Source: Tubiluchus corallicola (Eukaryota > Priapulida > Priapulimorpha > Priapulimorphida > Tubiluchidae). Taken from it: 64,000 nucleotides of DNA. Below the pieces are notes generated by a model. It ran no database searches. It had not been told where the DNA came from and saw only the letters and a program-made list of their open reading frames with translations. The translations under genes were made by a program, and so were the position numbers. Below, one piece after another: positions 37,701-49,690 of this stretch (positions are counted from its first letter, which is position 1; the number at the start of each line of letters is the position of its first letter). The stretch covers positions 1 to 64,000 of the forward strand of contig JAQGDQ010000429.1 in the NCBI GenBank assembly GCA_030141605.1, written 5' to 3'.

Positions 37701-40700
37701 GGTCTACCGGAATGCCGCCTGATGGCCAAACCGTTAACTCCTGGCGAAGTGGAATTGATTTGGAAAGAAGTAACCCTGTCAAAGTATGTTTTATGTTTTT
37801 AGGGTAATGTTTTTCTTGTAAAATTACACAACTTTGACAAGAAAATAGAGCTCTACTGTTTTGGTTTTGTGTCATCTGCTTCATTTGGTTTGTGCAAACA
37901 TTTGTGGGGAAAGTACACAGGAATGTTTTGATATGATGGCTCACCTTGGTCGACCATTATTTTCAGCATCTGTAATTATCTGTTTGCCTGCCTATTCACT
38001 CTATTTCTCTGCTGATCCAATTGGTATGAGGTCTAATTGTTCAGTAAAAATTTGGTTGCTTTGGTGACCACAGTCACCTAGCCAGGACAGAAAACTTGCA
38101 AAATGGATAACTTTCTGGCTTCAAATTCGATTACCTTCAAAACTGGTGAGCTAATGAAGATTAAATTCAGTAATGTGGTACCTTGATTAATTTAATCAAG
38201 TCTAAAAGTTGTCTTAACCACAGTTTGGAAGTTTTGTCTGTCTGGGCATCTGTCAACAGTCCGAGTCATTGAACCATTATCTACCAGCCTTCTTGTTTCT
38301 TTGTTTGTTAACTTACTAGTCAGCACATTGATCATTGTATGCTCTGTTATGTGTGAGACAGTTAGTTTTGAATTTAACCTAATGCTGTCTCAAAGCATTA
38401 ACAGTTTGCTAAATGCTTATCTTATGCAGGGTTTAAGGTTTGCAAAATGGCGTCTTTGTGTTTGTGAGTTTCGGGCGCGTAATACTTCTGTCGTTTGGTA
38501 AAAAATACTGATTGTTTTAAGTTTTGAAAAAATGTTTTAGGTTATGTTCAATCCTGGGCTTGAGAACTTTGAGTGAACTAACTGAAGTTGAAGAGGTGAA
38601 AGCAGAACACATTGTGCACAACCTGACACATGTTAATAAACAGGGTATTGTCACTAACATTCAGCCAGATGGTATGTATAAGGTGTTCTTCGGTATTCTA
38701 TTCATCATTATTATTTAGTGCGAAAGGCGACATTGATAACAGTGATAACATTAATATTCTTAACAGCACATGTACATACAAAATTACCACAACAACAACA
38801 ACAGCAGCAGCAGCAACAACCAACAGTGACAATGATAACAACAGCCACCAACAATGACACAGTAACAAAGTGTTACTTTGTATTGAGAAATATACTGAAA
38901 ATAAAGAGGTTGATCACCTTCACAATGTTGAGATTGAGATTTTAGTTAGAGATTTTTGATGTTATTCGTTAAACCCTTAAGGATATAATTCATTATTCCA
39001 GCATTAGCTCGGCGGTAATCATTTTATGTGCTGTTTAGGTGTTAATGTAAGTTAGTTTTGTAATTAATATACCTGTATTGGGTCTTACGGCACTCTGAGA
39101 CTAGCGAGTTTTCTCACTGACACCAAACTTGCAAGTGTGAAAGTTCTGCTTTGCTAGTTAATGTTGACAAGTCATTGCAAACTCTCAAACAGTTGCTGCA
39201 AATTGATGCTGTATATCTGAACATGCTTGCGAGTTACTTGACGAGCTACTGCGAGGTTAACTGGCCAGAAAACTCGCTAGTCTGAATGCGCCTTTAGCTG
39301 AATACACAGCAAAGGATAGGTTTTTAGCAGAATTTTTCAGAAATTATGGATTGTGTTAAGGTTCGTAATGTTATTTGAATGTAATTTTAGATGATCTGCC
39401 TCACTGGGTTTTGTCCGCAATGCGTTGTCTGGCTAACTGGCCACAGTCAACAACCATGGGATTACCAAATTATCCTGGTTTTGAGAAAGACGTATTTGAG
39501 TTGCTTCGAGACTATATTTCACAACAGGATGGTCCACTGATTCCATCTAACCTGTACACACTGTTCACAAGCTCTTTAGGTATTTGTTGCTTTGGTTTTG
39601 GCCATAAAAGATAAAATAAAAGCATTGCAGCATGGAGGCTAAGGTAATCTGAAACTGGAGCCAAGTTCTTTAATTTTGTATGATTTTCTTCGTAATTTGT
39701 GCATGTGAATGTGCTTAACACTACGCATGGATTCCTTAAGCAAGGATTAGTCATACTAATAGAAATTACTTAAATCCTACATTAATTACTTAATGTTCGT
39801 CTTTTTTTACTATTTTAGTTTGTTCTTGTTTTTAAATACTCAGATTGGCAGTGAAAAGTAAAAATTTTCATAAATAATGCTAAAATTGCATCAGTTTTGC
39901 ATCACATTTGAGATTTTAAATGATCGTGGTTGATAATTACATTTGCACCTAAGACAACAAGATTCATTTTTCAACTTTATCAGCCTTTGTTCTATGTAAC
40001 GCTTACTAAAAGACTGCAGCTTTGTTTTGAAAACACCAATAAGGTATAAAACTTGCTTATTTTCTACTAACTTTACTTTGATTAACTTGTTTTGCTGTTA
40101 GCTGAAATGGTGTTGTTTTAGTATTCAACTCAATAACCTTTGCGTGTATGTTGCATGTGATGGTCTAACTGCTTTTCTAGTGATGGCTGAATGGATAGAC
40201 TATAGACAAAGAGGCTCCACAGATAACAGCATGGTTAGTGAACGTTCCTCGTCTAACAATAATCTAATACCATCATTAGAGTCGGTGGAAAACCTCATGT
40301 ACAACATGACTTGCTACAACAAGAACAACCCATGGGGGCGGAGTTTGAGTATGATGTCACTGAAGCCAGACGAAACTAGTTTGAGTAGGATGTCCATAGA
40401 TAGTTATTCCAGGTGCAGTCGACCTGACATTCAGCCGTATTCTAACATAAACACGGAAAATGGTGGTAAATCAATTTTCACAAGATCAATGTCTCTGACC
40501 ATTCAGAACCCTGAAACTTATGCGGAAGCACGGTCAAAAATTTTAGAGAAGAGACATGGCCCGTTATGGCAACATAATAGGAAGTCGTTTGCTTTACTTC
40601 CACGTGACGGATGTGTGAATTCTTACGATCCACCTTCCTGTAACATTGACTGTGATGAGAAAAAATCAAAAGTGTCGCAAGCGGACACTACTAAACCTGT

Positions 40701-43700
40701 AAATTTATCTCATAAAACTGAGAAAGTCCTGCAGGAAGTTAAAACTTGTCCCGTGAAGAAGCCTCATCATCACTACTCATCCGCATCAAAGATTTCTTCT
40801 GACAGGTTGTCACTCACAGAATCGGCAGTTTCTACTAACACAACAAAACAGGGTTTCACTAACTCTAACAGTTCTTATATTGATAAAGCTGGCAGCACTA
40901 AACAGCATGGCGTTAACAGCATGCAAATTAACAATCAAATGCCAAGTACTGTGTCAGTTAACTCATTTTTAAGTAATCTCACTTCTGCAGACGAATACTA
41001 CGTCGACTGTGACTGCGTTCGACTCGGCATTCCAAAACCAGATTGCAGTTTCTGTAATGATGATGCAGCAGGCCTGAACAATGCAGTTCTGCTTTCCTCA
41101 TCACAAGGCAACTCAAGCCTGAGTTCTTATACAACGGCAAAGACAAGCCAAGCAGACATGTCATGCAGTCCAAACAGTGTGGATCGAATGTGTAGTTTTA
41201 AAAGTTCTAGGATGACAAATTCTGTGCACGGCATTGATGGGCTAAAAGCTTTAGACGACACTTCTATAAAGAAGTCAATCAGCACTACAATGATTCCTGC
41301 AACCGACTGTCGATCAGATGTACTACCGGTGACTCGTTATGGATTAGCAGAGCATGAATCATTATCATCCAGGAAACAGCAAAGTCAACGTGGGCAATTA
41401 AAGTTTGGCAATGCTTCTTCTCGTCAGTCAACCGCTGATGATAATTTGCGGCCAGGTGATTTTCCTGAGCCCGAGTACGTCAACATTGATGAGTATCGAG
41501 CTGCTGCTTTTGGAGAGACTGCTAAACCACCTTCTGACAATGATAACGTATGCATGTCTAAACCAGAAAATGCTCATTCGTTACAAAGATCAAGCTCTTT
41601 CAGGCAAGCCGTAGAAACGCCTGGAAAGTCACGAATTCCCATAAGACAGCATCAAACGCCCAGTAAACTAAGCAATTCAGTGCCAAGAAACCAACATCTT
41701 TCCGTTCAAATGGAGTCACCGAAAGTTACTGCACGAGAACAACGAGGAAAAGCAATCCGCAAACCCACACCCTCTAAGCTTTCAAAGAAAAAGCACGCCG
41801 ACAACCGCGACATCAATGGCAAACATATCAAACAAACCCCAAAGAAACTAACGAGATCTAATGTAGCAAAAGCGACATCTACACCAGCACTTTCCACGGC
41901 TTCTAATAGAACGATCTACATCGGTGAAACTGTTAATCCTTATTCATCAAAGGAAAACATGGCATCATCAATGCATGGTGAAGAAGTGACATGTGTAAGA
42001 CCCGTAACAAATTCAGCACATCCATTTGGTTCAAGCAAAAGCTCCAGTTCTTTGTTAAAAGTAGTTGGTGCCAGAAGAAAGCCAATCCAGCGAACAAGCT
42101 CCAAGAAAGACGCATCCGGTGACTTAACTAACTCGGAGGATGACACAATCTCTGTGCGTCACTCGTACTGCAATTCATTTGGTGGAACAGATTCTAGACC
42201 ACCCAGTAGGAGTTTCAGTAGGGTTTCAAGTGGCATGTACACGCCTTTTGGTACAAGAGACGTCATGGCAGCATTGAAGCGGATGGATAGTACACCTGGT
42301 AAGTTAACATCTTATTAGCTTATCTTTGTCACTCTATTTCATGATGTAACGAAATTTGAATTCATTTTTGCAGTTGCAGTCTTATTTCTTTGTTGTTCTT
42401 AGATGTTTATTAAATAAAACTATCGGATTAACATAGATTTTAGGCAATTTTTGTCGTAACATAGTGCAATTTTATAAATTTTTTTTGTACAGTATCATTG
42501 ATAGTGTTTTAATATTGTGATGAATGCTTTTAAACAATAAACAATAACACTTTTTCTCATCTGATGTCATCAGTAGCAGCCATCATTAGGAGAAGATGAT
42601 ATCACATACATCGGCTTTTTCTTATGCAAGCGTTGCTTTCAATCCGGTTACATACTCTAATCATTTTTCCAAGTTACTTTATAGCACATACTGCAACTTT
42701 ACCTTTGCATTTATTGCATAAAAATTCTTAAAAGTTTTCATAACAATACGAATAGATTAGGTGGTTAATACATAATCATTTGTCATGTACCAACTTTTTG
42801 CCAAAAGAAAAACTATTTCTCAGTCCAAGACTATGCATAACTTGCCTAAATAACTTGCGTATAAACCTTCAACCTCTTTACTATTCATTATAACTTTGCT
42901 CATTTCACATCTTTCTGAAAAGGCTTTTATTGCGGAAATTGTTGTTACAGACAGTAATGTTTTCTTTTCCAGCCTTATATACAGCGGATGGCACAAACTG
43001 TGCAAAAGAAGCCCTTCAGATATGCTGTCTGCTCCTGCCACCTGCCGGGAGAAAACGCTTGCAGCTTCTGTTGCGAATGATGTCAAAAATGTCTAACAAT
43101 GAAGATTTGGATGGTCTTGATGAATTCACTTCTGTCCGTTCATTGGTAAGATTAGATGCTTTAGTTATTGTGCATCTTACAAACAACACCCAGCTTTAAC
43201 ATTAAACCACGTGTCATTCTTGTTTAATTAACTAAACTAGCTAGTGATGGGTGATTTTGAAATTTTGTAGTCCAATTATAATTTTGTTCTAACCAATATT
43301 AATCTTTTGCAACATTTTTTCAGGGTTTTTGCCATATTTTCAACCGTTGCAGTATTGAAATATAGCCTATAAACTTGTTCGCTGTTTGCCATGTTTGTAC
43401 TCACAAACTATTTTTGTAGATACGTATGTTCATTAACTACTCTATTAACATGCCCCGAGTTTGCAACACTGTGGTTTACAGTTGTATAAGGTGAAAAAAA
43501 ACACAAGGATTCCATTGATTTGTTCTAAAATGCTAGTCGGTGTGTAACACGTATATTTTGCTCTCGATTCATTGAATTACTATTCAATCACAAATTATAT
43601 TGATTCATACATGGTTGTAATTGCGACTTATTCGATTAATCTACTAATCACCCATCACTGGAGCTAGCTTTTATAAGGCCTGTTATAATGGATCTCTGGT

Positions 43701-46700
43701 TAATACAAGTGAATTTCAAAGACCTGTCAGATCTTATGCTTATTATTATTTTTATTCATAACCTTGCTTACAACGAGTTCCAATATAACGAGTTTCTGCT
43801 TATTTCGTTGTCTTGTAATTATATTTCCCCGTCTGTAATGAGAGAAAGTTTTAAAACAATGTGCTCACAAGCGTGTGCTAAGGGCAGAAATGTCATCATT
43901 TGGCAACCCTAGGGATTCATTTATTGATTGTGTGTGACACTACATGTTGTCGGCAGATGTCACAAGTTAGTAAATCACATTTCCAGCAGGGGTTACAAAA
44001 AGAACTTGCCAGCAGTTCTATGTTATAATTTATTGCATGAACAATACACATTAATCTTAGAAAAATCTATACAGTGTTAAGTAGTTGAAATTTAGAACAA
44101 TGAACAAGCTTATTAAATTTTTATTTGCTGTTTTGAAATGGCCCTTTAAAATTTGTGTCTTATAGCATGGCTTACCCAGCTACTAGAACGACTTTGGCTT
44201 TGTGCCTCCTTGATCAAACTATCTAGACATGTATGCCGTATAGTCTTCATTTCCACACTTATACAATTGATATCAGCTATAACAAGAAAATTTGGGCAGT
44301 CCCGTGAAATTCATTATAAGCGTATTATATTGTATTTGGTTTTTATCATGTAATGCCTTTAGGTTGTCGAGACGTTTACAAATGCCATCTTGCAAGCTGA
44401 ATGCATGGCTGATCAGGACTTATTGCTCAATTTAAGATTGGTCACTTTTATGATGGACAACTACTCGGACATTTTTGCGATTCCGCTCGATTTGAAGGTG
44501 CGAATTCAGGAAAAGCTGGCTCAGTCTCGAACCAGTAAAATACAGGTGTGGTATTCACATTACTTGCCAACACGAGCATTTTTATTTATTTGTTCAAGTC
44601 CTCGTTTAATGACTCCTAGTTTAGCGACGTTTCGTGTTAATGGTACTGAATATTTGACACGTTTTTTCGCTTAGCATCACACTTTTCATTTTAATAACTA
44701 TTTTTATTTTGCTCATAATCAATTATTTTGTCGACAACAGTTTCCCTAAGTTGAAGCATTAAAACAGCACATGTTGTATGTTTCTGCTCGAAAAGCACTA
44801 GTAATAAAACAGTACAATTATTATATGTTTTGGCTTTCCGACTGACTACTTAATGTTAGCCATTTGTATCAAGCGAGGTCTACTTGTGATTTATACGCCT
44901 TCGATTTATAGGCATATAGATGTAAACTTTATGCCAAGGTATTTTGCTTCCAATCGGTTTCTTCAGTAATCAGACTATGTATCTAGATGAAATTGTCCCA
45001 AAGTCGTCCAGGGCTTGGCTTTGACAATGCAGTGCTTATTAACGGCTCCCTAGGCTTCAGCATTTACGAAAGACAAACCACTGACTAGGTATTAGTAAGA
45101 AAAATAGATGATTTCACAAACAACCAGAAAGAAGTTAATCAGTATATGATATGAGCTTAGTCACTTTTAATTCTGGAACGTATCTCAATTCGTTTACGTT
45201 ACTTTCTGTGGAAGTCTTGGCTTCGTTTAATGATGTTTCGCTTAACATCGCATTTTGCTAGAACGCATTAGCGTCGTTAAGCGAGAACTTACTGTATTTG
45301 TGTTTTGTTTGATCAACTAACGACATTGTATGCACTAATTACCGCAACAAATGTACAGTAATGAATTTTGTGTCGTGTTTAAACAACGGGATGGAAACAA
45401 ACAGGAAACACAGTTATTTAATGTTGTGTTTTTGGTTAGCTTTATTAGTGCCTATGTGGTGTGTGAGTTTCTCAGTACTAATTGTTTTTTTTATGAAGAC
45501 GATAAACAAGATGTTCATGATGATGATAATAGTAATCGCAATGATGACCTCAATGATAAAGCTGATGATGATGACGACTGTTATGATGATGGTATTCCTC
45601 GATTGTTGATGAAGATGTTAGCAAGAATAAACTTCATGAAGTCATTGATGGTTTTAGGCTTTGTATAGCTTCTAAATTCTCAAATCAGTATTAGTTGCTC
45701 ATATTTTGCAATTCTTATATCACTGTCATTGACTAAAGTATTTCTTTCATCACCACTCCCCGAAATTTTGTTGCCTGGTTTTAGTTTAATGATTTCACTG
45801 TCTGTTTGACAATCTTGTGCCTATCATTTACTACTAGTGCTACCACACTTGCAGCATTTGGCTTTCCGACTTTCCGTCTAATCAAGTGATTTCTGTTCAT
45901 TTACGACCTTTGCATTCTCATGCAAGTGCCATGCTTTGTTGCTTAGGTTGTTTATGGAGTTGAGGACCCAACTGCACTAACTTACTGTGATCAAGTGACG
46001 AGAGAAGAATATGCACAGCAGAGTGACTCGTTGTCAAAGAAAGCACTGGCTGATTTGCTAGATGGGATCGTTAACAACAGCAAGATGACCTTGAAAGAAA
46101 AACGGAAGAAACTCAGACAGGTAATTGTATTTAGGATAGTTAACAACAGTAAGTCGTTCTTGAAAGAAAAACGAAAGAAACTCAGACAGGTAATTGCATT
46201 TAGGATAGTTAACAACAGTAAGTCGTCCTTGGAAGAAAAATGAAAGAAACTCAGACAGGTAATTATACTTGATGCAAAGCCAAACATGGCCGCAAACTTT
46301 AAAACTGTCAGCAGGTTGAATTCTCTTTAGGATTTCCAGTGACAAGCATTTTGTGTGTTTTAATTCTGGTGAATTCCAGGATTCAAATTCTGATCAATTT
46401 ATCTTCAAGAAAAAAAAAGATTCGCTTTATACTCGGAATTTTAAGCCTGGCTTACTCAATTACTGTTTATAATTAATGAAGATTGAGTAAAATAACTTTG
46501 TTTGTTTTTTGATTTCTAAATAATAAAAGTGGTAACCCCAAATAGCCAAACACCAATCCTTAAATTCTCGGGATATCCGGGACGAAGTTTCCAATTCTGA
46601 TCCAAATCCCCTATAAATTCAAAACCTATTCTTTTGCTTCCATCTATGTATAACACGTGTCCGAGTTTGTGATGAAAACATAAAAAAACTTTTGAATTTC

Positions 46701-48428
46701 TTAGCAACTACAAAACTGTCATAAAACTCTGCCAGGAGAACACTCTTCTTTTACAGCACTTGCTGGTGGAGGGTGACCATTAGGTGTGTAACTGATTAAT
46801 CGATTATAGTCAAATTGGGCTTTTTATTTCTGACAGTGATTATTTTTCAGCTACCACTGCAAATCAATGATACTACCACTACAGTAGGTGCCGCGTAATA
46901 GACTCACTTTGAGACCGAATTGTTTTGACACAGTTAACCGATGGGTGTAGTATTACTGTATATAAGTATGAGTGATCAGCTTACTATGCACTGCAGAGGT
47001 TTCTAATGAATTTTTGAAATGAAGTAATGCCTAAATTCCTTTGTGCAGTTAAAAATATAAAAATATATTTTAAAATATTAATTTATATAAGTGAATTAGC
47101 AATAAATCAAAAAGTATACTTTTCTAAATCACACAAATCTATTTGGCAAAAATTATGAAAATTCTTTCAATGTCAGAATTTCCTTCATTTTCTCGCAAAG
47201 ACGTTGGCTCACAAAGCTCTCATGATTATAAAACTGTGAAAATCTGTTGCTGTGTGATGCATATATTCTCGTAAAACATTTAGCGCTTGGCATGCTTGAG
47301 CTGCAGTTGGTGGCGCACTTGTCTCCTTTCGAGTTGTTTCCTCTGATGCTGGCTGATTACTGTACCTGCTTCTGTTTTCTATCTTGACTGTTAACCGATT
47401 AAGCATGCAACCAGATCTTCAAACCGCAGGAAACCGCTAGACAACTGATTAAGCGTTTAGCTTCCAGAACTTCTTGGATAAGGAGGTTAATTGCAGTGGA
47501 CGAGCAAGTAACAGATTCAAAGCAAAGCCGCTACGCTACCATATTAGCGCATGATAAACGTGCCTGCTAACAAACAAATTGGTGCTTAACATGATTGTTT
47601 CTACATACGTTATAGTGCACAAAAGCGAAGTAAAGTAGGAGAGGCTGTTTGAGCACATACACATGTCTTATCTTACGTATGTGAAAGAAAAATATTGAGT
47701 CAATTACAGACAGCTTTTATGTACACTTGAATAGAAACAGCTCGTACCAACTGTTTTTGAGTCAAATAAGCGATTGTGTCTATAAAGCGGCACCTCCTGC
47801 ATAATATGTAACTTATTTTTTGGAAAAAAAAACACAAAAATTGCACCAATGTAACAATCATTTGGGGTGAAATCAACTAGTATTGTGTTGCATTTGCTCA
47901 GTAGTTTAGCTAGCTGACATCGCCGCTTAGGAGTGAAAGTTTCGTGCACGTGCGATTTTCTTGCTTTTTCCCATAAAATTGTGAATTTACTTATATTTTG
48001 TGCCTGAAGAGCAATTATAAATGATTATGAAACTGGTTTTGTATGTAATCAGTTATAAAAATGGAATCAGTGTGCCATCACTGGTGACCACCGTAGCTTC
48101 TAGTTCATATCTGTAAATACATCCTTTGCTGAATTGTTAGAAAGACCTCCAGTATTTCTTACCATATCAAAGTTCAATTTAATAACCAGTTTCCAAAGTT
48201 GAATTTTTTTAATTGTTTGATCTTTTTGTATTCAATGTTGACAAAACTATGACTGAGGGAATTCGAGTTTTCTGTTTATTATATTTTCTTGATTTGCAGT
48301 TTAAAGAGTCTTACCCTGACATCTATAAGCAGAGGTTTCCTACACAACTCAGCGAAAGCGTCTTCTTCCCACCAGAAACCAGTGCCAAACCCCCGATACT
48401 ACGCAAGCTTCGCAACTTACGACTTTAA
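31716..48428 (+). CDS. DEPDC1: DEP domain-containing protein 1 (DEPDC1)
   Basis: Complete 11-exon gene, 1214 codons (human long isoform 811). Exons: 31716-31775, 35404-35561, 36928-37035, 37562-37783, 38541-38671, 39391-39579, 40181-42298, 42973-43145, 44363-44545, 45947-46120, 48300-48428; all GT-AG with matching phases. Residues about 13-100 are the DEP domain (GPYRATKLWNDVLRSF, then FTPLEAVTWL). The RhoGAP-like domain starts at DDLPHWVLSAMRCLANWP (227) and resumes after exon 7 with ALQICCLLLPPAGRKRLQLL. The C-terminus (KEKRKKLRQ, FKESYPDIYKQRFP, ILRKLRNLRL) matches the vertebrate tail. Exon 7 encodes 706 Ser-rich, apparently disordered residues, at the position of the alternatively spliced human exon. 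It contains a KEN degron-like triplet (880-882). In vertebrates DEPDC1 is a mitotic protein linked to proliferation; its GAP arginine finger is not evident. Promoter shared with ORP9. Confidence 0.95.
33540..34155 (+). other. Unidentified, possibly degraded coding remnant in DEPDC1 intron 1
   Basis: Three consecutive open stretches on the plus strand could be relics of one reading frame: 33540-33660 (a CGFPDAGEGREYNPMDLKA-like stretch), a Lys/Glu-rich purine tract (33660-33800) and an open frame at 33913-34152 ending in a stop. They are separated by stops. I recognise no family. The purine tract could equally be simple sequence. Confidence 0.25.
34605..35130 (+). repeat. Long pyrimidine-rich tract
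   Basis: About 500 bp dominated by TTCC, TTTC and TTCT lies in DEPDC1 intron 1, roughly 800 bp after a purine-rich tract (33660-33900) on the same strand. Such tracts can form triplex structures. The ORFs over it are Phe/Ser low-complexity shadows. Confidence 0.7.
36010..36560 (+). repeat. Interspersed repeat family A, copy 2
   Basis: Diverged copy of the 10015-10616 repeat in DEPDC1 intron 2. It shares TTCTTCGCTGTTACATGCAT, GCATTTTGGAAACA, GTTAAAATGTATACTTTTA and the AAAAATCATCC end. Confidence 0.75.
37058..37240 (-). repeat. Interspersed repeat family B, copy 3
   Basis: Reverse-oriented copy of the 8590 and 30838 repeats in DEPDC1 intron 3. It begins about 20 bp after the splice donor of exon 3 (37035). 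Confidence 0.6.
38780..38830 (+). repeat. CAA/CAG trinucleotide tract
   Basis: A short run of ACAACAACAACA and CAGCAGCAG units lies in DEPDC1 intron 5, about 110 bp after the exon 5 donor. The ORFs over it are shadows. Confidence 0.8.
43242..43660. mobile_element. hAT-type MITE
   Basis: The terminal inverted repeats are AGTGATGGGTGATT (left) and its complement AATCACCCATCACT (right). They are flanked by imperfect 8-bp duplications (AAACTAGC and GAGCTAGC, 6 of 8 match), the hAT target-site length. The interior is 390 bp, AT-rich and non-coding. It lies in DEPDC1 intron 8. Confidence 0.7.
44593..45296 (+). mobile_element. Pogo/Tigger-type non-autonomous element, copy 2
   Basis: The left end CAAGTCCTCGTTTAATGAC and the complement of the right end (CAGTAAGTTCTCGCTTAACG) form inverted repeats of the CAGTA type seen in pogo/Tigger elements. 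It is about 700 bp, non-coding, in DEPDC1 intron 9. It is related to 27001-27627. Confidence 0.65.
45515..45600 (+). repeat. GAT-rich trinucleotide tract
   Basis: An imperfect GAT/GAC trinucleotide stretch lies in DEPDC1 intron 9. It produces overlapping acidic and Met-rich shadow ORFs. Confidence 0.75.
46056..46262 (+). repeat. 69-bp triplication of DEPDC1 exon 10 end and donor
   Basis: Three tandem 69-bp units, with GTTAACAACAG starting at 46070, 46139 and 46208, each contain the last coding part of exon 10 (KEKRKKLRQ) and a cag/gtaatt donor. Unit 1 is the real exon end (46120). Unit 2 is open and in frame, so use of its donor (46189) would add 23 residues. Unit 3 has a TGA before its donor. 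Confidence 0.92.
46780..48082. mobile_element. hAT-type transposon remnant, 1.3 kb
   Basis: The element is bounded by perfect 8-bp duplications GGTGACCA (46772-46779 and 48083-48090). Its ends are degraded inverted repeats (left TTAGGTGTGTAACTGATTA; right end complement AGTGATGGCACACTGATT). It lies wholly within DEPDC1 intron 10. The interior carries a 65-codon minus-strand ORF (47209-47406) with an AAQACQALNVLREYMHH segment that might be a transposase C-terminal relic, but no catalytic domain is recognisable. Confidence 0.75.
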
Positions 48429-48810
48429 AAAAGCCGCTGTCAAAGTGCAGAAAAGATTATTACAAACTGAGGTGCACAGATCATTAGTCAGGTTTTATTA
48501 GGTAGGATATACTGTCCATGGCTGTTATATTTTCTGTAAGGAAACAAAGTAGTTTATTGTGAAATTTACAGAAAAAGCAGAATGCAGGACAGTTTTAGGC
48601 TGTTTTTGATTTGTTGTACCAGTTTTTCTTTTTTCCTTTTCTTTTGGTATTGAAAGGTGAATTCAGCTCATTGATCATTTTTTATTTGTTTGTGAAAAAA
48701 TAATTTAATATTATTGATAATAATAATAAACTACGCTAAGTTTAATGAATTTGTTTGCAGATACAGTAGTTACCGAATGTACTTTAACTATTGTGTACTC
48801 TAGCTAGGCA

Positions 48811-48816
48811 AATAAA
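48811..48816 (+). other. DEPDC1 polyadenylation signal
   Basis: AATAAA lies 383 bp after the DEPDC1 stop codon. It is the best candidate for the 3' end of the transcript; another AATAAA-like motif occurs in the AATAAT run near 48725. Confidence 0.55.
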
Positions 48817-49204
48817 GGAATATATGCAATAAGCTGAATGGTTTACAAATTTTAAGGTTTCATTAATGAAAGTTGGTTACACTAGCTGCCTTTCTGAAGT
48901 TGCAATACACAATTTCTTACTTAACCCATGGTTATTATAATACTGTTTACCGATGTGTTGGTTATTTTTCTTTTTAACAAGCTGTGAACTCTATGAAGCA
49001 TTAGAGTTGCGTAATAACCGAAAATGCTCATATTATAATTTTTTTTTGGGCAGTTTGCAATAAGCTTATGTGCATAATATATCTTTTTGTATTAATGACT
49101 ATTCATTCTACTCATAGCGGTTAGTATAGAGTTATTTCTGTTTGTCACATAATGAAAATGCGGTGAAAATGCATTTTTAAACGATTCAACCACTGTGAGA
49201 GAAA

Positions 49205-49690
49205 CCAGCCCGCTGTTTTCAATTAAAATATTGAAACGGAACATACTATTTTTTCAAGAATAACTTACGTGAAAGAGTTATTTACACACAAACACAATTT
49301 TGCGTTCACACAACTAGTTCTTCGCTGTTACATGCATTTCACAATTCGTTAGTTAGATGGACATTAGTGCCTGCATTTCAGAAACATGTTGTGCAAAAAC
49401 AGGTGCTGTATCTTTCATTGCAGAGGTGTTTATTTGTGTAGTAGTGCACACGTTGAAAGCTTATGCATGAGTACAGTGGTAAATTTGAAATTTGATTTTT
49501 TTATATTTTAATTTGCTGAGTTTTATTATAACACATTTTATCAACCTGTCATTAACTAAGAGTTTAATCTATTATTTAATTATCAGAAATGCTTTTGCAG
49601 TATTATTGGTGTTAAAATATTATACTTTTTACTGTACTTCAAAATGAGATAGGATATGAAAAATCATCCCGTTTTCCAATAATAGAATGT
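49205..49690 (+). repeat. Interspersed repeat family A, copy 3
   Basis: Same family as 10015-10616 and 36010-36560. It shares AGTTCTTCGCTGTTACATGC, ATGCTTTTGCAGTATTATTG and the end TATGAAAAATCATCC. It is shorter by deletions. Confidence 0.75.
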
